Below are positions 30,595 through 39,819 of a DNA stretch of 64,000 bases, piece after piece. Below the pieces are notes generated by a model, which did no database searches, was not told the origin of the DNA, and saw nothing but the letters and a program-made list of their open reading frames with translations. The DNA is from JBNJGB01 sp051747385 (GTDB lineage Bacteria > Myxococcota_A > UBA9042 > PHBI01 > JACKFB01). The stretch is from positions 1 through 64,000 of the forward strand of contig JBNJGB010000001.1 of the NCBI GenBank assembly GCA_051747385.1, read 5' to 3'. Each line of letters starts with the position of its first letter. Within the stretch, counting starts at the first letter, position 1. Made by a program: the position numbers and the translations under genes.

Positions 30595-33369
30595 CTATTC
30601 GACCGGCTCCAGCAGCGCGACCGGGGCCGTGCCGAACACCTCGGCGAGGGGGAGGGACGGGTGGGCCTCCTCGAGGACCGCGGTGCGGGTCTCGCCCGTG
30701 AGCAGATCGCGCCACTCGGTGGGGGCGTCGGCGGGCAGCGGCAGCAGCGTGTCGCGCCAGGTGCCCTCGCCCAGGGGCGGGCGCCCGGGCTCGCACAGGC
30801 GGGTCACGTGCCGCGGCACCGCGGCGAGGAGCCAGTCGCCCTCGTGACGACGGGCGAAGGCGCAGACGTGGGTCCTGAAGGGTCGCTCCGCCCGGAGGGG
30901 CTCGTAGCTCCCGCACAGGAAGAGGTCCCGCCGCGCGCGACGCATCCGCAGGGCCCGCGCCGTGACGAGCAGCTTGACGTGGCCGTCGTGCCAGTTCCGG
31001 AGCAGGCGCGTCACCTCCTCGGCGGACGGCTCCTCCTCCAGCTCCGCGAGGACCCGCGCGCGGCGCTCGTAGTCCACGGGGCGGCGGTTGTCCGGGTCCA
31101 CCAGGTTCAGGTTCCACAGCTCGCTGCCCTGGTAGAGGTCCGGCACGCCGGGCGACGCCATCTGGAGCACCAGCGCCGCCAGCCCGTTCATGTGCCCGTA
31201 CCAGGCGATGCGCTCCTGCAGCTCCAGCATGTCCTGCAGGAAGCGGTTGTCCGACCCGGGCTCCAGGATGGCGTCCGTGAAGGCCAGGAGCGCCTCCTCG
31301 TGGGCCGGATCCGTGTCGTGCCAGGAGGTGAACAGCTTGGCCTCCCGCGCGGACTTGATCAGGTAGTCCCGCAGGCGCGGGCGGAAGTCCCGGGCCTCGT
31401 GTTCCTCCGTCGGCCAGGCCCCCACCAGGGTCTGGTAGATGTGGATCTCCTCGTTGGGGTGCGGCACCCGGTGGCCGCTCGCCTGGCGGGCGTGGCGATC
31501 GTTCCACTTCGCCCACCGCCGGATGTGCGCCTCCCACTCCTCGGGGAGCTCGCTGAGGACGTTCAGCCGCGCCCGGACGTCCTCGCCGCGCTTGGCGTCG
31601 TGGGTGGCGCTGGCGCTCATGGCTCCGGGCCAGCGCTCGCGCCGCTCGGCGTTGATGCGGTGGAACTCCCGGAGCGAGATCTCCGGGTGATCCGGCTCGC
31701 CGCCCACCGTGTTCAGGGAGATGAGCCGGTTGTAGACGTACAGGGACGTGTCCTCGATGCCCTTCGCCATCACCGGCGGCGTGAACTGCTGCCACGCCTG
31801 GACGAACTCGAGCGCGTCCGGCCGCAGGGCCTCGTCCACGTCCAGGAGCAGCACCCGCCGCAGGAAGTCCCACGCTGCGGGGTCCAGCGACGGCGTGCTC
31901 CGACGGCCGCTCGCCACCGCCCCCTCCACGTACGCCCGGTCGCGCTCGTTCACGGCCGCCGGGTCCGCCTGGCAGATGTAGGTGCGATAGACCGGCAGGG
32001 CCGCCGACACCTCCACCAGGACGGCCCGAAGCTCCGCGAAGGCCACGTCCCGGGCCGCCCTGTCCCGCCGCGCCAGGGCCGTCAGCCGGGTCGCGAGCCG
32101 CGTGGCGTCGCCGTCGAAGAGGCTGCGGATGACGAAGCGCTGCCCCTCCCGGACGATGGCCTCGAAGGGCGCCGTGATCCCCGTGAAGCGCGCGTAGACG
32201 TCGTCCAGGGCCTCGAGCCCGAGCGGCGCCAGGGACACGCCGTTGACCACGTTCAGGAAGTCGTAGCCGGTGGTCCCCGCCACGGGCCACTCCCCGGGGA
32301 GGTCCTCGTTGCCGCTCAGGATCTTCTCCACCAGGAGATAGGGCTCCTCCTCGCCGGACAGCCGCCGCACCCGGTCCGCGAGCCAGTCCAGGTAGCCCCG
32401 CGGGTCGTGCAGGCCGTCGATGTGGTCGATCCGCAGGCCCGTGACCGCGCCCTCCTCCACCATCTGCAGGACGCGCGCGTGGGTCGCGGCGCGGACCTCC
32501 GGCACCTCCACGCGCACGCCCACCAGGTCGGCGACGTTGAAGAAGCGCCGGTAGTTGATCTCGTGGGGGCCCATCTTCCAGTAGGCCAGGCGCCAGTACT
32601 GCCGCTCCAGGAGGGCGTCCATCCGGGCCGCGTCCCCCTGCACGCGCGACAGGGTCTCCTCCAGGTGGTCCGCCACCCCCGGGTGCGCGTCCAGCAGCGT
32701 CGCCAGGGTCTCGAGCGCGTCGTCGGCGGGGTGCTGCGCCTCCGGCGAGGAGGCCTCCAGGGCGTCCGCCACGTCCTCGAGCTCTCGGACCACCTCGGCC
32801 GGCGCGTTGAGGTCGTCCAGGCCCTCCCGCACCAGCGCGGCGCAGGACGGCGGCGTCAGGGGCCAGGCGTGCTCCCAGTAGCGCACCACGAACTCGCCCG
32901 CCTCCCAGGCCAACCGGAGCTCGCCGCGGTCCAGGATCGCGCCGTAGTGGTCGCCGAGCAGCGGCACCATCACCCGGCCGCTCGTCCCCGGCCACCCCGG
33001 CTCCCAGTCGATGTCGAACCAGTGCGCGTGGCGCGACCCGCGGCCCCACCGCAGCACGTCCCGCCACCACGGGTTCGCCCCGCACGCGGCCATGTGGTTC
33101 GGCACGATGTCCAGCAGCAACCCCATGTCCCGCTCGCGGAGATCCCGCGCCAGGCGCTCCAGGTCCTCGTCGGTACCAAGCGCCGGGTTGAGGCGCGTGG
33201 CGTCCGCCACGTCGTAGCCGTGATCGCTGCCGGGCCGCGGGGCCAGGATCGGCGAGAGGTAGACGTCCGTCACGCCGAGGGCCTCCAGGTACGGCAGGAG
33301 GTCGCGGGCGTCGCGGAGCGTGAACTCCGGCGAGAGCTGCAGACGATACGTGCTGGCGGGGATTCGCAT
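30595..33369 (-). CDS. treY: Malto-oligosyltrehalose synthase
   Basis: 924 residues, a normal TreY length. It turns the reducing-end alpha-1,4 linkage of maltodextrins into an alpha,alpha-1,1 (trehalosyl) end. GH13 signatures: start MRIPASTYRLQL, VYLSPIL, the catalytic Asp in GLRIDHIDGL, the Glu in YLLVEKILSG and the third acid in ATHDAKRGEDVRAR. The start at 33369 is chosen because GGGAGAG lies upstream and because TreY proteins begin with this MRIPAS block; ATG 33390, overlapping the previous stop, is an alternative. Last gene of the trehalose operon; TreZ, three genes upstream in order, completes the pathway. Confidence 0.95.
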   Translation of the reverse strand: MRIPASTYRLQLSPEFTLRDARDLLPYLEALGVTDVYLSPILAPRPGSDHGYDVADATRLNPALGTDEDLERLARDLRERDMGLLLDIVPNHMAACGANPWWRDVLRWGRGSRHAHWFDIDWEPGWPGTSGRVMVPLLGDHYGAILDRGELRLAWEAGEFVVRYWEHAWPLTPPSCAALVREGLDDLNAPAEVVRELEDVADALEASSPEAQHPADDALETLATLLDAHPGVADHLEETLSRVQGDAARMDALLERQYWRLAYWKMGPHEINYRRFFNVADLVGVRVEVPEVRAATHARVLQMVEEGAVTGLRIDHIDGLHDPRGYLDWLADRVRRLSGEEEPYLLVEKILSGNEDLPGEWPVAGTTGYDFLNVVNGVSLAPLGLEALDDVYARFTGITAPFEAIVREGQRFVIRSLFDGDATRLATRLTALARRDRAARDVAFAELRAVLVEVSAALPVYRTYICQADPAAVNERDRAYVEGAVASGRRSTPSLDPAAWDFLRRVLLLDVDEALRPDALEFVQAWQQFTPPVMAKGIEDTSLYVYNRLISLNTVGGEPDHPEISLREFHRINAERRERWPGAMSASATHDAKRGEDVRARLNVLSELPEEWEAHIRRWAKWNDRHARQASGHRVPHPNEEIHIYQTLVGAWPTEEHEARDFRPRLRDYLIKSAREAKLFTSWHDTDPAHEEALLAFTDAILEPGSDNRFLQDMLELQERIAWYGHMNGLAALVLQMASPGVPDLYQGSELWNLNLVDPDNRRPVDYERRARVLAELEEEPSAEEVTRLLRNWHDGHVKLLVTARALRMRRARRDLFLCGSYEPLRAERPFRTHVCAFARRHEGDWLLAAVPRHVTRLCEPGRPPLGEGTWRDTLLPLPADAPTEWRDLLTGETRTAVLEEAHPSLPLAEVFGTAPVALLEPVE

Positions 33370-33386
33370 GGGGGGCTCTCCCGGGG

Positions 33387-35825
33387 TCATTCGGTCGGAA
33401 CGGCGACGCCGAGCGCCTCGCTCAGCCGGTTCATGGCCTCGACCCACTCCCCGGCGGCCTCGTCGCCCTCTTCGGCGCGCTCGCGCCAGCCGGGGTACAG
33501 GCTCTGTACGATGTCGAAGCACACGTTCTGCGGCTCCCGGAGGTCCACCTCCCCCGGCAGGGTGTGCGCCAGGTCCACCAGGGTCCGGAAGACCTCCAGC
33601 AGGGTGATCCGCGCCGGGTCCTCGACGAAGCACCGCGCGACCCGCTCCAGGTTCTTCCGGACGGCGAAGGCCAGGCCGGGCTGGTCGAGCCGGACGCCGC
33701 TCTCGTCCGCCTCCGACATCAGGGCCTGGAGCGCCTCCGGGTCGGGCACCTCCGACTCCACCAGGTGCCGCATGTCGTGGTTCAGCACGATCTCCGCCGC
33801 GGCCTGGAGGCTCCGGGGCTGCGGGATGCCCAGATGCGCGAGGAAGCGCATCAGCGGCGCCCGGTGGTGATAGAGCTGGCGGTAGGTCGCCTCGGCCTCC
33901 TCGAGGGTGGAGGTCAGGATGTGGTCGACGACCTTGCGCTGCTGGTCCCGGAACAGGGAGCGCGTCGTGAAGACCTCGCCGTCCCAGGCCCGGTCCAGGG
34001 CCCGGATGAACTCCGGGAACTCGCCGCGCTCGAAGGCTGCGACCAGGCCCGACCAGAACGCGTCCTCGGGCTCGAAGACCTTGGTGGGCCACACAGCGCC
34101 GGCGACGTTGTGATCCCCCGGGTGGAGCACGGCGTAGCGGAACTCGCCGGACTCCCTCGTGACCTCCGACATGATGCGCGCCCGGCCCGTGGCCATCTTC
34201 GCCGCGCCGGCCGAGCGCGTGGCCCGGTCCTCGTCGTCGACCAGGTAGCAGAAGACCTCCGCCCCCTCGTCCATCGGCTCGAACAGGGAGCTGATGGCGT
34301 AGTGCGCGCCGACGCGCCGCAGGTCCAGGGCCGCGGGGCGCACCCACTCCTCGTAGATGCGGCGACCGTCGCCGTGCTCCGGCAGATTGCTCTTCGCCTC
34401 GGCGAGGCGCTCCAGGAAGCCCTCCTCCACGCCGTCGCCCAGCATCTCGTGGCTGAGCTGCACCACGCGTCCGGCGTAGTGGACGACCTGGGTCGTCTCG
34501 ATGCCCGACAGCTCGTCGAAGAACCAGCCGCAGCTCGTGTACATGAGCATGGCGTGGCGCTGCATCTCCAGGAGCTTCAGGGCCTCCACGCGCTCGGCCT
34601 CGCGCAGATCCCGGGAGGCGTGCTGCCCGAAGAACCGCGCCAGGCTCTCCTCCGAGCGGTCGAGGACCACGTCGATGTACTCGTCCCGCGCCGCCCAGGG
34701 ATCGGTCAGCAGCGCCCCGGCCCGCTCCTCGAAGCTCGGGGCGATCGCGTCCCGCAGCCAGTCGAGCGCCTCCCGCAGCGGCGCGCGCCAGGCCTGATCC
34801 CAGTGCGGATAGCCGCCCGAGCTGCAGCCGCAGTCCGAGCGCCACCGCTCCACCCCGTGCACGCAGCTCCAGGAGGTGTCCTCCAGGATGTCCACCTCCC
34901 ACGCGGGCGGGTGCCGCTCCAGGAACGCGGCGTAGTTGATGATGTCCGCCTCCCGGTCCTGCTCGATGTGCTGGAGCGCCCAGGTGAGCGCCATCTCCCC
35001 GTGGTGGTGGTGGTGGCCGTAGGTCTCCCCGTCGGTGGCCACGTGGCACAAAAGCGGCTCCTCCACGCCCTCGTCGAAGGTGTCCATGAGGCGGTCCGCG
35101 AAGCGCTCGCCGCTGTGGAGCAGCCGATCGAAGGCGATCGACTGGGACACGGGCCCGTCGTAGAAGAACAGGGCGATCTCCCGACCCGACGGCAGCCTCT
35201 GGACGTACGCCCGGCGGGGATCGATGCGCGAGCCCTCCACGTCGTGCCACCGCTTCTCGCCGAGCCGCCGCACGCGCCTGGCCTGGTGCGGCGCCAGGAT
35301 GGTGAAGCGGATCTCGTGGTCGACCAGCGCCTCCAGGGTCGCCAGGTCGACGGCCGTCTCCGGCAGCCACATGCCCTCGGGGCGTCGCCCGAACCGATGG
35401 ACGAAGTCCCGCACTCCCCAGCGCACCTGGGTCTGCCGATCCCGATCGTTGGCCAGGGGCATGATGAGGTGGCTGTACGCCTGCGCCATGGCCGAGCCGT
35501 GCCCGCCGAAGCGCTCCCGGCTCTCGTCGTCGGCGCGCAGGATGGCGTCGTACACGTCGGGCTCGTGGCGCTCGAGCCAGCTCAGGATGGTGGGCCCGAA
35601 GTTGAAGCTCATCCAGCCGTAGTTGTTGACGATGTCGATGATGCGCCCGTCGCCGTCCAGGATCCGCGACGTGGCGTTGGGGCCGTAGCACTCCGCGGTG
35701 ATGCGCGCGTTCCAGTCGTGGAACGGGTAGGCCGAGTCCTGGACCTCCACGGCCTCCAGCCACGGGTTGTCCCGCGGGGGCTGGTAGAAGTGGCCGTGGA
35801 CGCACACGTATCGCTCGCCACTCAT
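33387..35825 (-). CDS. GH57 glycoside hydrolase with DUF3536
   Basis: 812 residues. The N-terminal GH57 barrel starts YVCVHGHFYQPPR. It carries the nucleophile Glu in GMWLPETAVD and the acid Asp in HVATDGETYGHHHH. The C-terminal half is the helical DUF3536 region found only with this subfamily. GH57 includes alpha-amylases, 4-alpha-glucanotransferases and branching enzymes; the exact activity is not defined, but its place between TreZ and TreY suggests trimming or branching of the glucan fed to them. The ATG overlaps the preceding stop (35822-35825, ATGA). Confidence 0.9.
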   Translation of the reverse strand: MSGERYVCVHGHFYQPPRDNPWLEAVEVQDSAYPFHDWNARITAECYGPNATSRILDGDGRIIDIVNNYGWMSFNFGPTILSWLERHEPDVYDAILRADDESRERFGGHGSAMAQAYSHLIMPLANDRDRQTQVRWGVRDFVHRFGRRPEGMWLPETAVDLATLEALVDHEIRFTILAPHQARRVRRLGEKRWHDVEGSRIDPRRAYVQRLPSGREIALFFYDGPVSQSIAFDRLLHSGERFADRLMDTFDEGVEEPLLCHVATDGETYGHHHHHGEMALTWALQHIEQDREADIINYAAFLERHPPAWEVDILEDTSWSCVHGVERWRSDCGCSSGGYPHWDQAWRAPLREALDWLRDAIAPSFEERAGALLTDPWAARDEYIDVVLDRSEESLARFFGQHASRDLREAERVEALKLLEMQRHAMLMYTSCGWFFDELSGIETTQVVHYAGRVVQLSHEMLGDGVEEGFLERLAEAKSNLPEHGDGRRIYEEWVRPAALDLRRVGAHYAISSLFEPMDEGAEVFCYLVDDEDRATRSAGAAKMATGRARIMSEVTRESGEFRYAVLHPGDHNVAGAVWPTKVFEPEDAFWSGLVAAFERGEFPEFIRALDRAWDGEVFTTRSLFRDQQRKVVDHILTSTLEEAEATYRQLYHHRAPLMRFLAHLGIPQPRSLQAAAEIVLNHDMRHLVESEVPDPEALQALMSEADESGVRLDQPGLAFAVRKNLERVARCFVEDPARITLLEVFRTLVDLAHTLPGEVDLREPQNVCFDIVQSLYPGWRERAEEGDEAAGEWVEAMNRLSEALGVAVPTE

Positions 35826-37690
35826 GGGACCTCCCCGGCGGGGGCCGTGTACAGCGCAGCAGACCACGGGGCCGGCTCCAGGACGACCTCGCCCTCCGAG
35901 GTCAGCTCGACCGGGAGCGACGAGCCGGGTCCGCCCCACCGCGGATGGGCCGTGTCCAGCACGAGGTCCCAGCGCCCCTCCGGGAGCGACAGATCCACGC
36001 GCGGGCGGCCGTCGTCGAAGTGGAGCAGGATGAACGCCTGCTGGTCGCCGAAGCTGCGGCGCTGGACCACGCAGCGGTTCGGCTCCAGGCCGCGCACCTC
36101 GGCGCGCCGCTTGTCGGGATGCCGCAGCGCCGGCGCCGTCCGCCGCAGCCGGATCAGCTCCTTGTACAGGGCGTGGAGGCGGCCGTGCTGGCCGTCGTCG
36201 ATGCGGGAGCGGTCCAGCTTCGCGGACGCGAACGTCGCCGGGTCGTAGGGATCCGGCGGCTCTCCCGCCCAGCGGAACGCGGCAAACTCCTCGCGCCGCC
36301 CCTCCCGGACCACCTCGACCAGGTCCGGATCGCCGTGGTCGATGACGTACGGAAACGGCGCCGTCTCGCCGTACTCCTCGCCCATGAAGACGAGCGGCGG
36401 GTACGGCGACAGCAGCACCGTCGCCGCCGCCAGCTTGAGGTGCTCGAAGGACACCAGCGTGCTCAGCCGCTCGCCCTTCATCCGGTTGCCCACCTGGTCG
36501 TGGTTCTGCGCGCACACCACGAAGCGCCGGGCCGGGATGGGCGCGGCGTCGCTCCCGTGCCGCCGCCCCCGGTGGACGGAGTACTGCCCGGTGTAGGTGT
36601 AGCCGTCGCGGAGCGCCCTCGCCAGGTGGTCGATCTCCCCGAAGTCCCGGTAGTAGCCGTCGTCCTCGCCGGTCAGCAGCGCGTGCAGGGCGTGGTGGAG
36701 GTCGTCGGCCCACTGGGCGTCCAGGCCACAGCCCCCCAGCGTGCGCCGCCGGACCAGCCGCACGTCGTTGGCGTCGCTCTCGGCGATGAGGTACGCGGAC
36801 CGCCGCAGCGCCTCCGCGCGCCGGTGCACGGCCTCGCCCAGCTCCTGGAGGAAGGTCCGCGCGCTCTCGTCGACGATGGCGTGGACCGCGTCCAGCCGCA
36901 GCGCGTCCACGTGGAACTCGTCCACCCACTGGAGCGCGTGCTGGATGAAGTACGCCCGGACCTCGTCGCTGCCCGGCCCGTCGAAGTTCACGGCGTCGCC
37001 CCACGGCGTGTGATAGCGGTCCGTGAAGTAGGGCCCGTACTGCCCCAGGTAGTTCCCCTCCGGGCCCAGGTGGTTGTAGACCACGTCCAGGATCACCGCG
37101 AGGCCGCGCGCGTGGCAGGCGTCCACGAAGCGCTTGAAGCCGACCGGCCCGCCGTAGCTCACCTGCACCGCGAAGGGGCAGGCGCCGTCGTAGCCCCAGT
37201 TGCGCTCGCCGGGGAACTGGGCGACGGGCATCACCTCCACGGCGGTAACCCCCAGGTCCGCGAGCTCGTCCAGGTGCGCGATGGCCCCCGCGAACGTCCC
37301 CTCGTCGCTGAACGTCCCCACGTGGAGCTCGTAGGTGATCAGGTCCTCCAGGGGCACCCCGCGCCACGCCTCGTCGGTCCACGGGAAGTCCGCATCCACC
37401 ACCTCCGACGGGCCGTGGACGCCCTCGGGCTGCAGCCTCGAGGCCGGGTCGGGCCGCTCGTCCCCGCCGTCCAGGCGATACAGGTAGCGCGCGCCGGCCC
37501 CCACGTCGTCCAGGACGACCTCGTGATAGCCCGGGTCGTCCCGCTCCATGGGGACGAGTCGATCCCGGGGCTCCAGGAGGTGCACCTCCACCCGCTCCAC
37601 GAAGGGCGCCCACACCCGGAAGCGGCACGAGCCGTCCCCCAGGAGCACGGCGCCCACGGCCGGCCGGCGATCGGCGATGGTCTCCGTCAT
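35822..37690 (-). CDS. treZ: Malto-oligosyltrehalose trehalohydrolase
   Basis: 622 residues. It releases trehalose from the trehalosyl end made by TreY. An N-terminal CBM48-like domain (CRFRVWAPFVERVEVHL) leads into the GH13 barrel with HVGTFSDEGTF, the VYNHLGPEGNYL block, nucleophile Asp in ALRLDAVHAI, acid Glu in LIAESDAND and transition-state Asp in AQNHDQVGN, all typical of TreZ rather than of branching enzyme. ATG 37690 overlaps the malQ stop (ATGA). Confidence 0.94.
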   Translation of the reverse strand: MTETIADRRPAVGAVLLGDGSCRFRVWAPFVERVEVHLLEPRDRLVPMERDDPGYHEVVLDDVGAGARYLYRLDGGDERPDPASRLQPEGVHGPSEVVDADFPWTDEAWRGVPLEDLITYELHVGTFSDEGTFAGAIAHLDELADLGVTAVEVMPVAQFPGERNWGYDGACPFAVQVSYGGPVGFKRFVDACHARGLAVILDVVYNHLGPEGNYLGQYGPYFTDRYHTPWGDAVNFDGPGSDEVRAYFIQHALQWVDEFHVDALRLDAVHAIVDESARTFLQELGEAVHRRAEALRRSAYLIAESDANDVRLVRRRTLGGCGLDAQWADDLHHALHALLTGEDDGYYRDFGEIDHLARALRDGYTYTGQYSVHRGRRHGSDAAPIPARRFVVCAQNHDQVGNRMKGERLSTLVSFEHLKLAAATVLLSPYPPLVFMGEEYGETAPFPYVIDHGDPDLVEVVREGRREEFAAFRWAGEPPDPYDPATFASAKLDRSRIDDGQHGRLHALYKELIRLRRTAPALRHPDKRRAEVRGLEPNRCVVQRRSFGDQQAFILLHFDDGRPRVDLSLPEGRWDLVLDTAHPRWGGPGSSLPVELTSEGEVVLEPAPWSAALYTAPAGEVP

Positions 37691-39819
37691 GCCCCTCCCT
37701 CCCCTCGTCGCAGTCGGTCGATGGCGCGCAGGGCCTCCCGGATCCCGGGATCGCGGCGCATGTCGTCGACCCCCATCCTGGCCCGCCGCACCCAGTTCGG
37801 CCGCTCGCGCCACGTGCCGGGGACGTTCTGCGGCTCGCGCTCGAGCCACAGGTCCTCCAGGTTCACCAGGACCGTGCCCGCGTCGCCCTCCGCGAAGCGG
37901 CGATGCACCGCCCGGAGGACCTCCACCACCGACGTGTCCTCGCCCAGCAGGCCCTCCGCCTCGAGGAAGCGCACGAGCGCCTCCCGCCTGGCCTTCCGCG
38001 CGGCGTGCTCGTCGGCGCGCTCCGCCTCGTCGTACAGCCCGAGGTCCGTGCGATCGTCGATGTCCAGCCCCTCCCACCAGGCGGCGAAGGGCGGCATGTC
38101 GTGGGTGCCGATGCTGGCGACCGCGCCCTCCGGGACCGGCGGCAGAGCCGGCTCCGGCTCCGGCTGCACCTCGAGCTGGGCCACGAACATGCGCCGGAGC
38201 CCGTGCTCCGCCATGGCGTGGCGCACCTCGCCGGGGACCGTCCCCAGGTCCTCGCCGATGAGCACGCAGCCCTCGCGCCGCGACTCCAGGCAGAGGATCG
38301 CGTACATCACCTCCGGATTGTGCCGGACGTACACCCCCTGCGTGGGCGACATGCCCGACGGGACCCAGAACTGCCGGTGGAGCCCCATCACGTGGTCCAG
38401 GCGCATGACGGTCGCGTAGCGCATCTGGGCCCGGAAGCTCTCCACGACGTACTCGTAGCGGGTCTGCTGCAGGCGCTCCGGGGCCAGCGGCGGCAGGCCC
38501 CACGACTGCCCGCCCGAGAACACCAGGTCCGGCGGGGCGCCGAGGCTCATGTCCAGGGCGAAGGTGTCCTGCCAGCGCCACAGGTCGAAGCTGTCCGGGT
38601 GCGCGCCCAGCGGCAGGTCCATGTACAGCCCCACGCCGCCCCGGTCGCGCCCGCGCCGGCCCAGCTCCCGGAGCTGCTCGTGGGCCAGGTACTGCGCGTA
38701 GAGCTGGAGCCTCCGCTCCTCCTCGTCCCAGTCGCCCTCCCGCAGATCGCCGCGCTTCATGCGCTCGGGCCAGCCGTGCCAGGACCGGCCCTGCGCCTCG
38801 GTGGCCCCCCGGAACCGGGCGTAGTCGCCGACCATGGGAACCAGCTCGCAGAAGCGCCGGAACTCGGGCAGCGCCTCGCCGCCACCCTCGAAGAAGACCC
38901 GGGACAGCTCGCGGAGCACGCCCCGCTGCGGGCCGTAGATCTCCCGCCACCGCACGTGCGCCGTCTCGGACAGGCCGGCGGCGTCCACCTCCGCCCGCGC
39001 GCGGTCCAGCGCCTCGCGGGCCTCCGGGCTCGTCGCCAGCTCCGGCGCCCGGTCGAGGTCCAGGTAGGCCTCGTTCCAGAACAGGCGGCTCGCCGGGGCG
39101 TACGGGCTCGGCTCGAAGGGCTCGCGGAGGAACGCGGCCGACAGGGGCAGCGTCCCCACGACGGAGCCGCCCAGGTCGTGGACCCACGCCATGAGGTCGC
39201 CCAGGTCCGACAGGTTCGCCACGCCCAGGCCGCGCCGCGTCGGCAGCGCGTACAGGGGCAGGAAGACGCCCCAGGTCCGATCCGACGGCCAGTATCGCGT
39301 CGGCGGCATCGCCGTCCGAGGCGCCACGACCAGCAGACCGCCGGCCTCGCCCGCCGGCGTCTCCAGGGTGACGTCCCAGTAGCCCACGGCCAGGTCCCGG
39401 GGCAGGCGCAGGGTGCGCGACACGTACGCGACGCCCTCGACCTCCGCCCGCTCGGACACGGGCAGATCGGCGACGTCCCGCGTCCAGCGCTCCGGGCCCT
39501 CGTCGCCGGGCACCTCCCGCGGGCTCAGCGAGCACGCCACGGCCCCGGTCGCGTCGGCGGGCAGGCGCACCTCCAGGGAGGCCGGCGCCCCCTCCCAGGC
39601 GGCGTGCACGGGCCGGGTGATCTCGCGCCAGCCACGCTGCCTGCGGGCCCGCAGCGCCTCCGGGGCGTCCCCGAGCCGGTCCACGCGCGCCCCGAGCGCC
39701 TGCAGCACCCGGATCAGGGCCTCCGGCGAGGCGTGCTGCTCGCGGCCCTTCACGTCCCGATAGGACGTCTGGACGCCCCACGCCGCCGCCAGGTCCTCGA
39801 GGGCCTCCCGCTCACGCAT
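37687..39819 (-). CDS. malQ: 4-alpha-glucanotransferase (amylomaltase)
   Basis: 710 residues from ATG 39819, eight bases inside the preceding gene. GH77: after an N-terminal extension of ~190 residues with a beta-sandwich, as in E. coli-type MalQ, the barrel shows the nucleophile Asp in VMRLDHVMGL, the Glu in LIGEDLGTVP and the third Asp in SIGTHDMPPF, plus SPYAP near the start of the barrel. It disproportionates maltodextrins, supplying longer chains to TreY and recycling short ones. Cytoplasmic. Confidence 0.92.
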   Translation of the reverse strand: MREREALEDLAAAWGVQTSYRDVKGREQHASPEALIRVLQALGARVDRLGDAPEALRARRQRGWREITRPVHAAWEGAPASLEVRLPADATGAVACSLSPREVPGDEGPERWTRDVADLPVSERAEVEGVAYVSRTLRLPRDLAVGYWDVTLETPAGEAGGLLVVAPRTAMPPTRYWPSDRTWGVFLPLYALPTRRGLGVANLSDLGDLMAWVHDLGGSVVGTLPLSAAFLREPFEPSPYAPASRLFWNEAYLDLDRAPELATSPEAREALDRARAEVDAAGLSETAHVRWREIYGPQRGVLRELSRVFFEGGGEALPEFRRFCELVPMVGDYARFRGATEAQGRSWHGWPERMKRGDLREGDWDEEERRLQLYAQYLAHEQLRELGRRGRDRGGVGLYMDLPLGAHPDSFDLWRWQDTFALDMSLGAPPDLVFSGGQSWGLPPLAPERLQQTRYEYVVESFRAQMRYATVMRLDHVMGLHRQFWVPSGMSPTQGVYVRHNPEVMYAILCLESRREGCVLIGEDLGTVPGEVRHAMAEHGLRRMFVAQLEVQPEPEPALPPVPEGAVASIGTHDMPPFAAWWEGLDIDDRTDLGLYDEAERADEHAARKARREALVRFLEAEGLLGEDTSVVEVLRAVHRRFAEGDAGTVLVNLEDLWLEREPQNVPGTWRERPNWVRRARMGVDDMRRDPGIREALRAIDRLRRGEGGA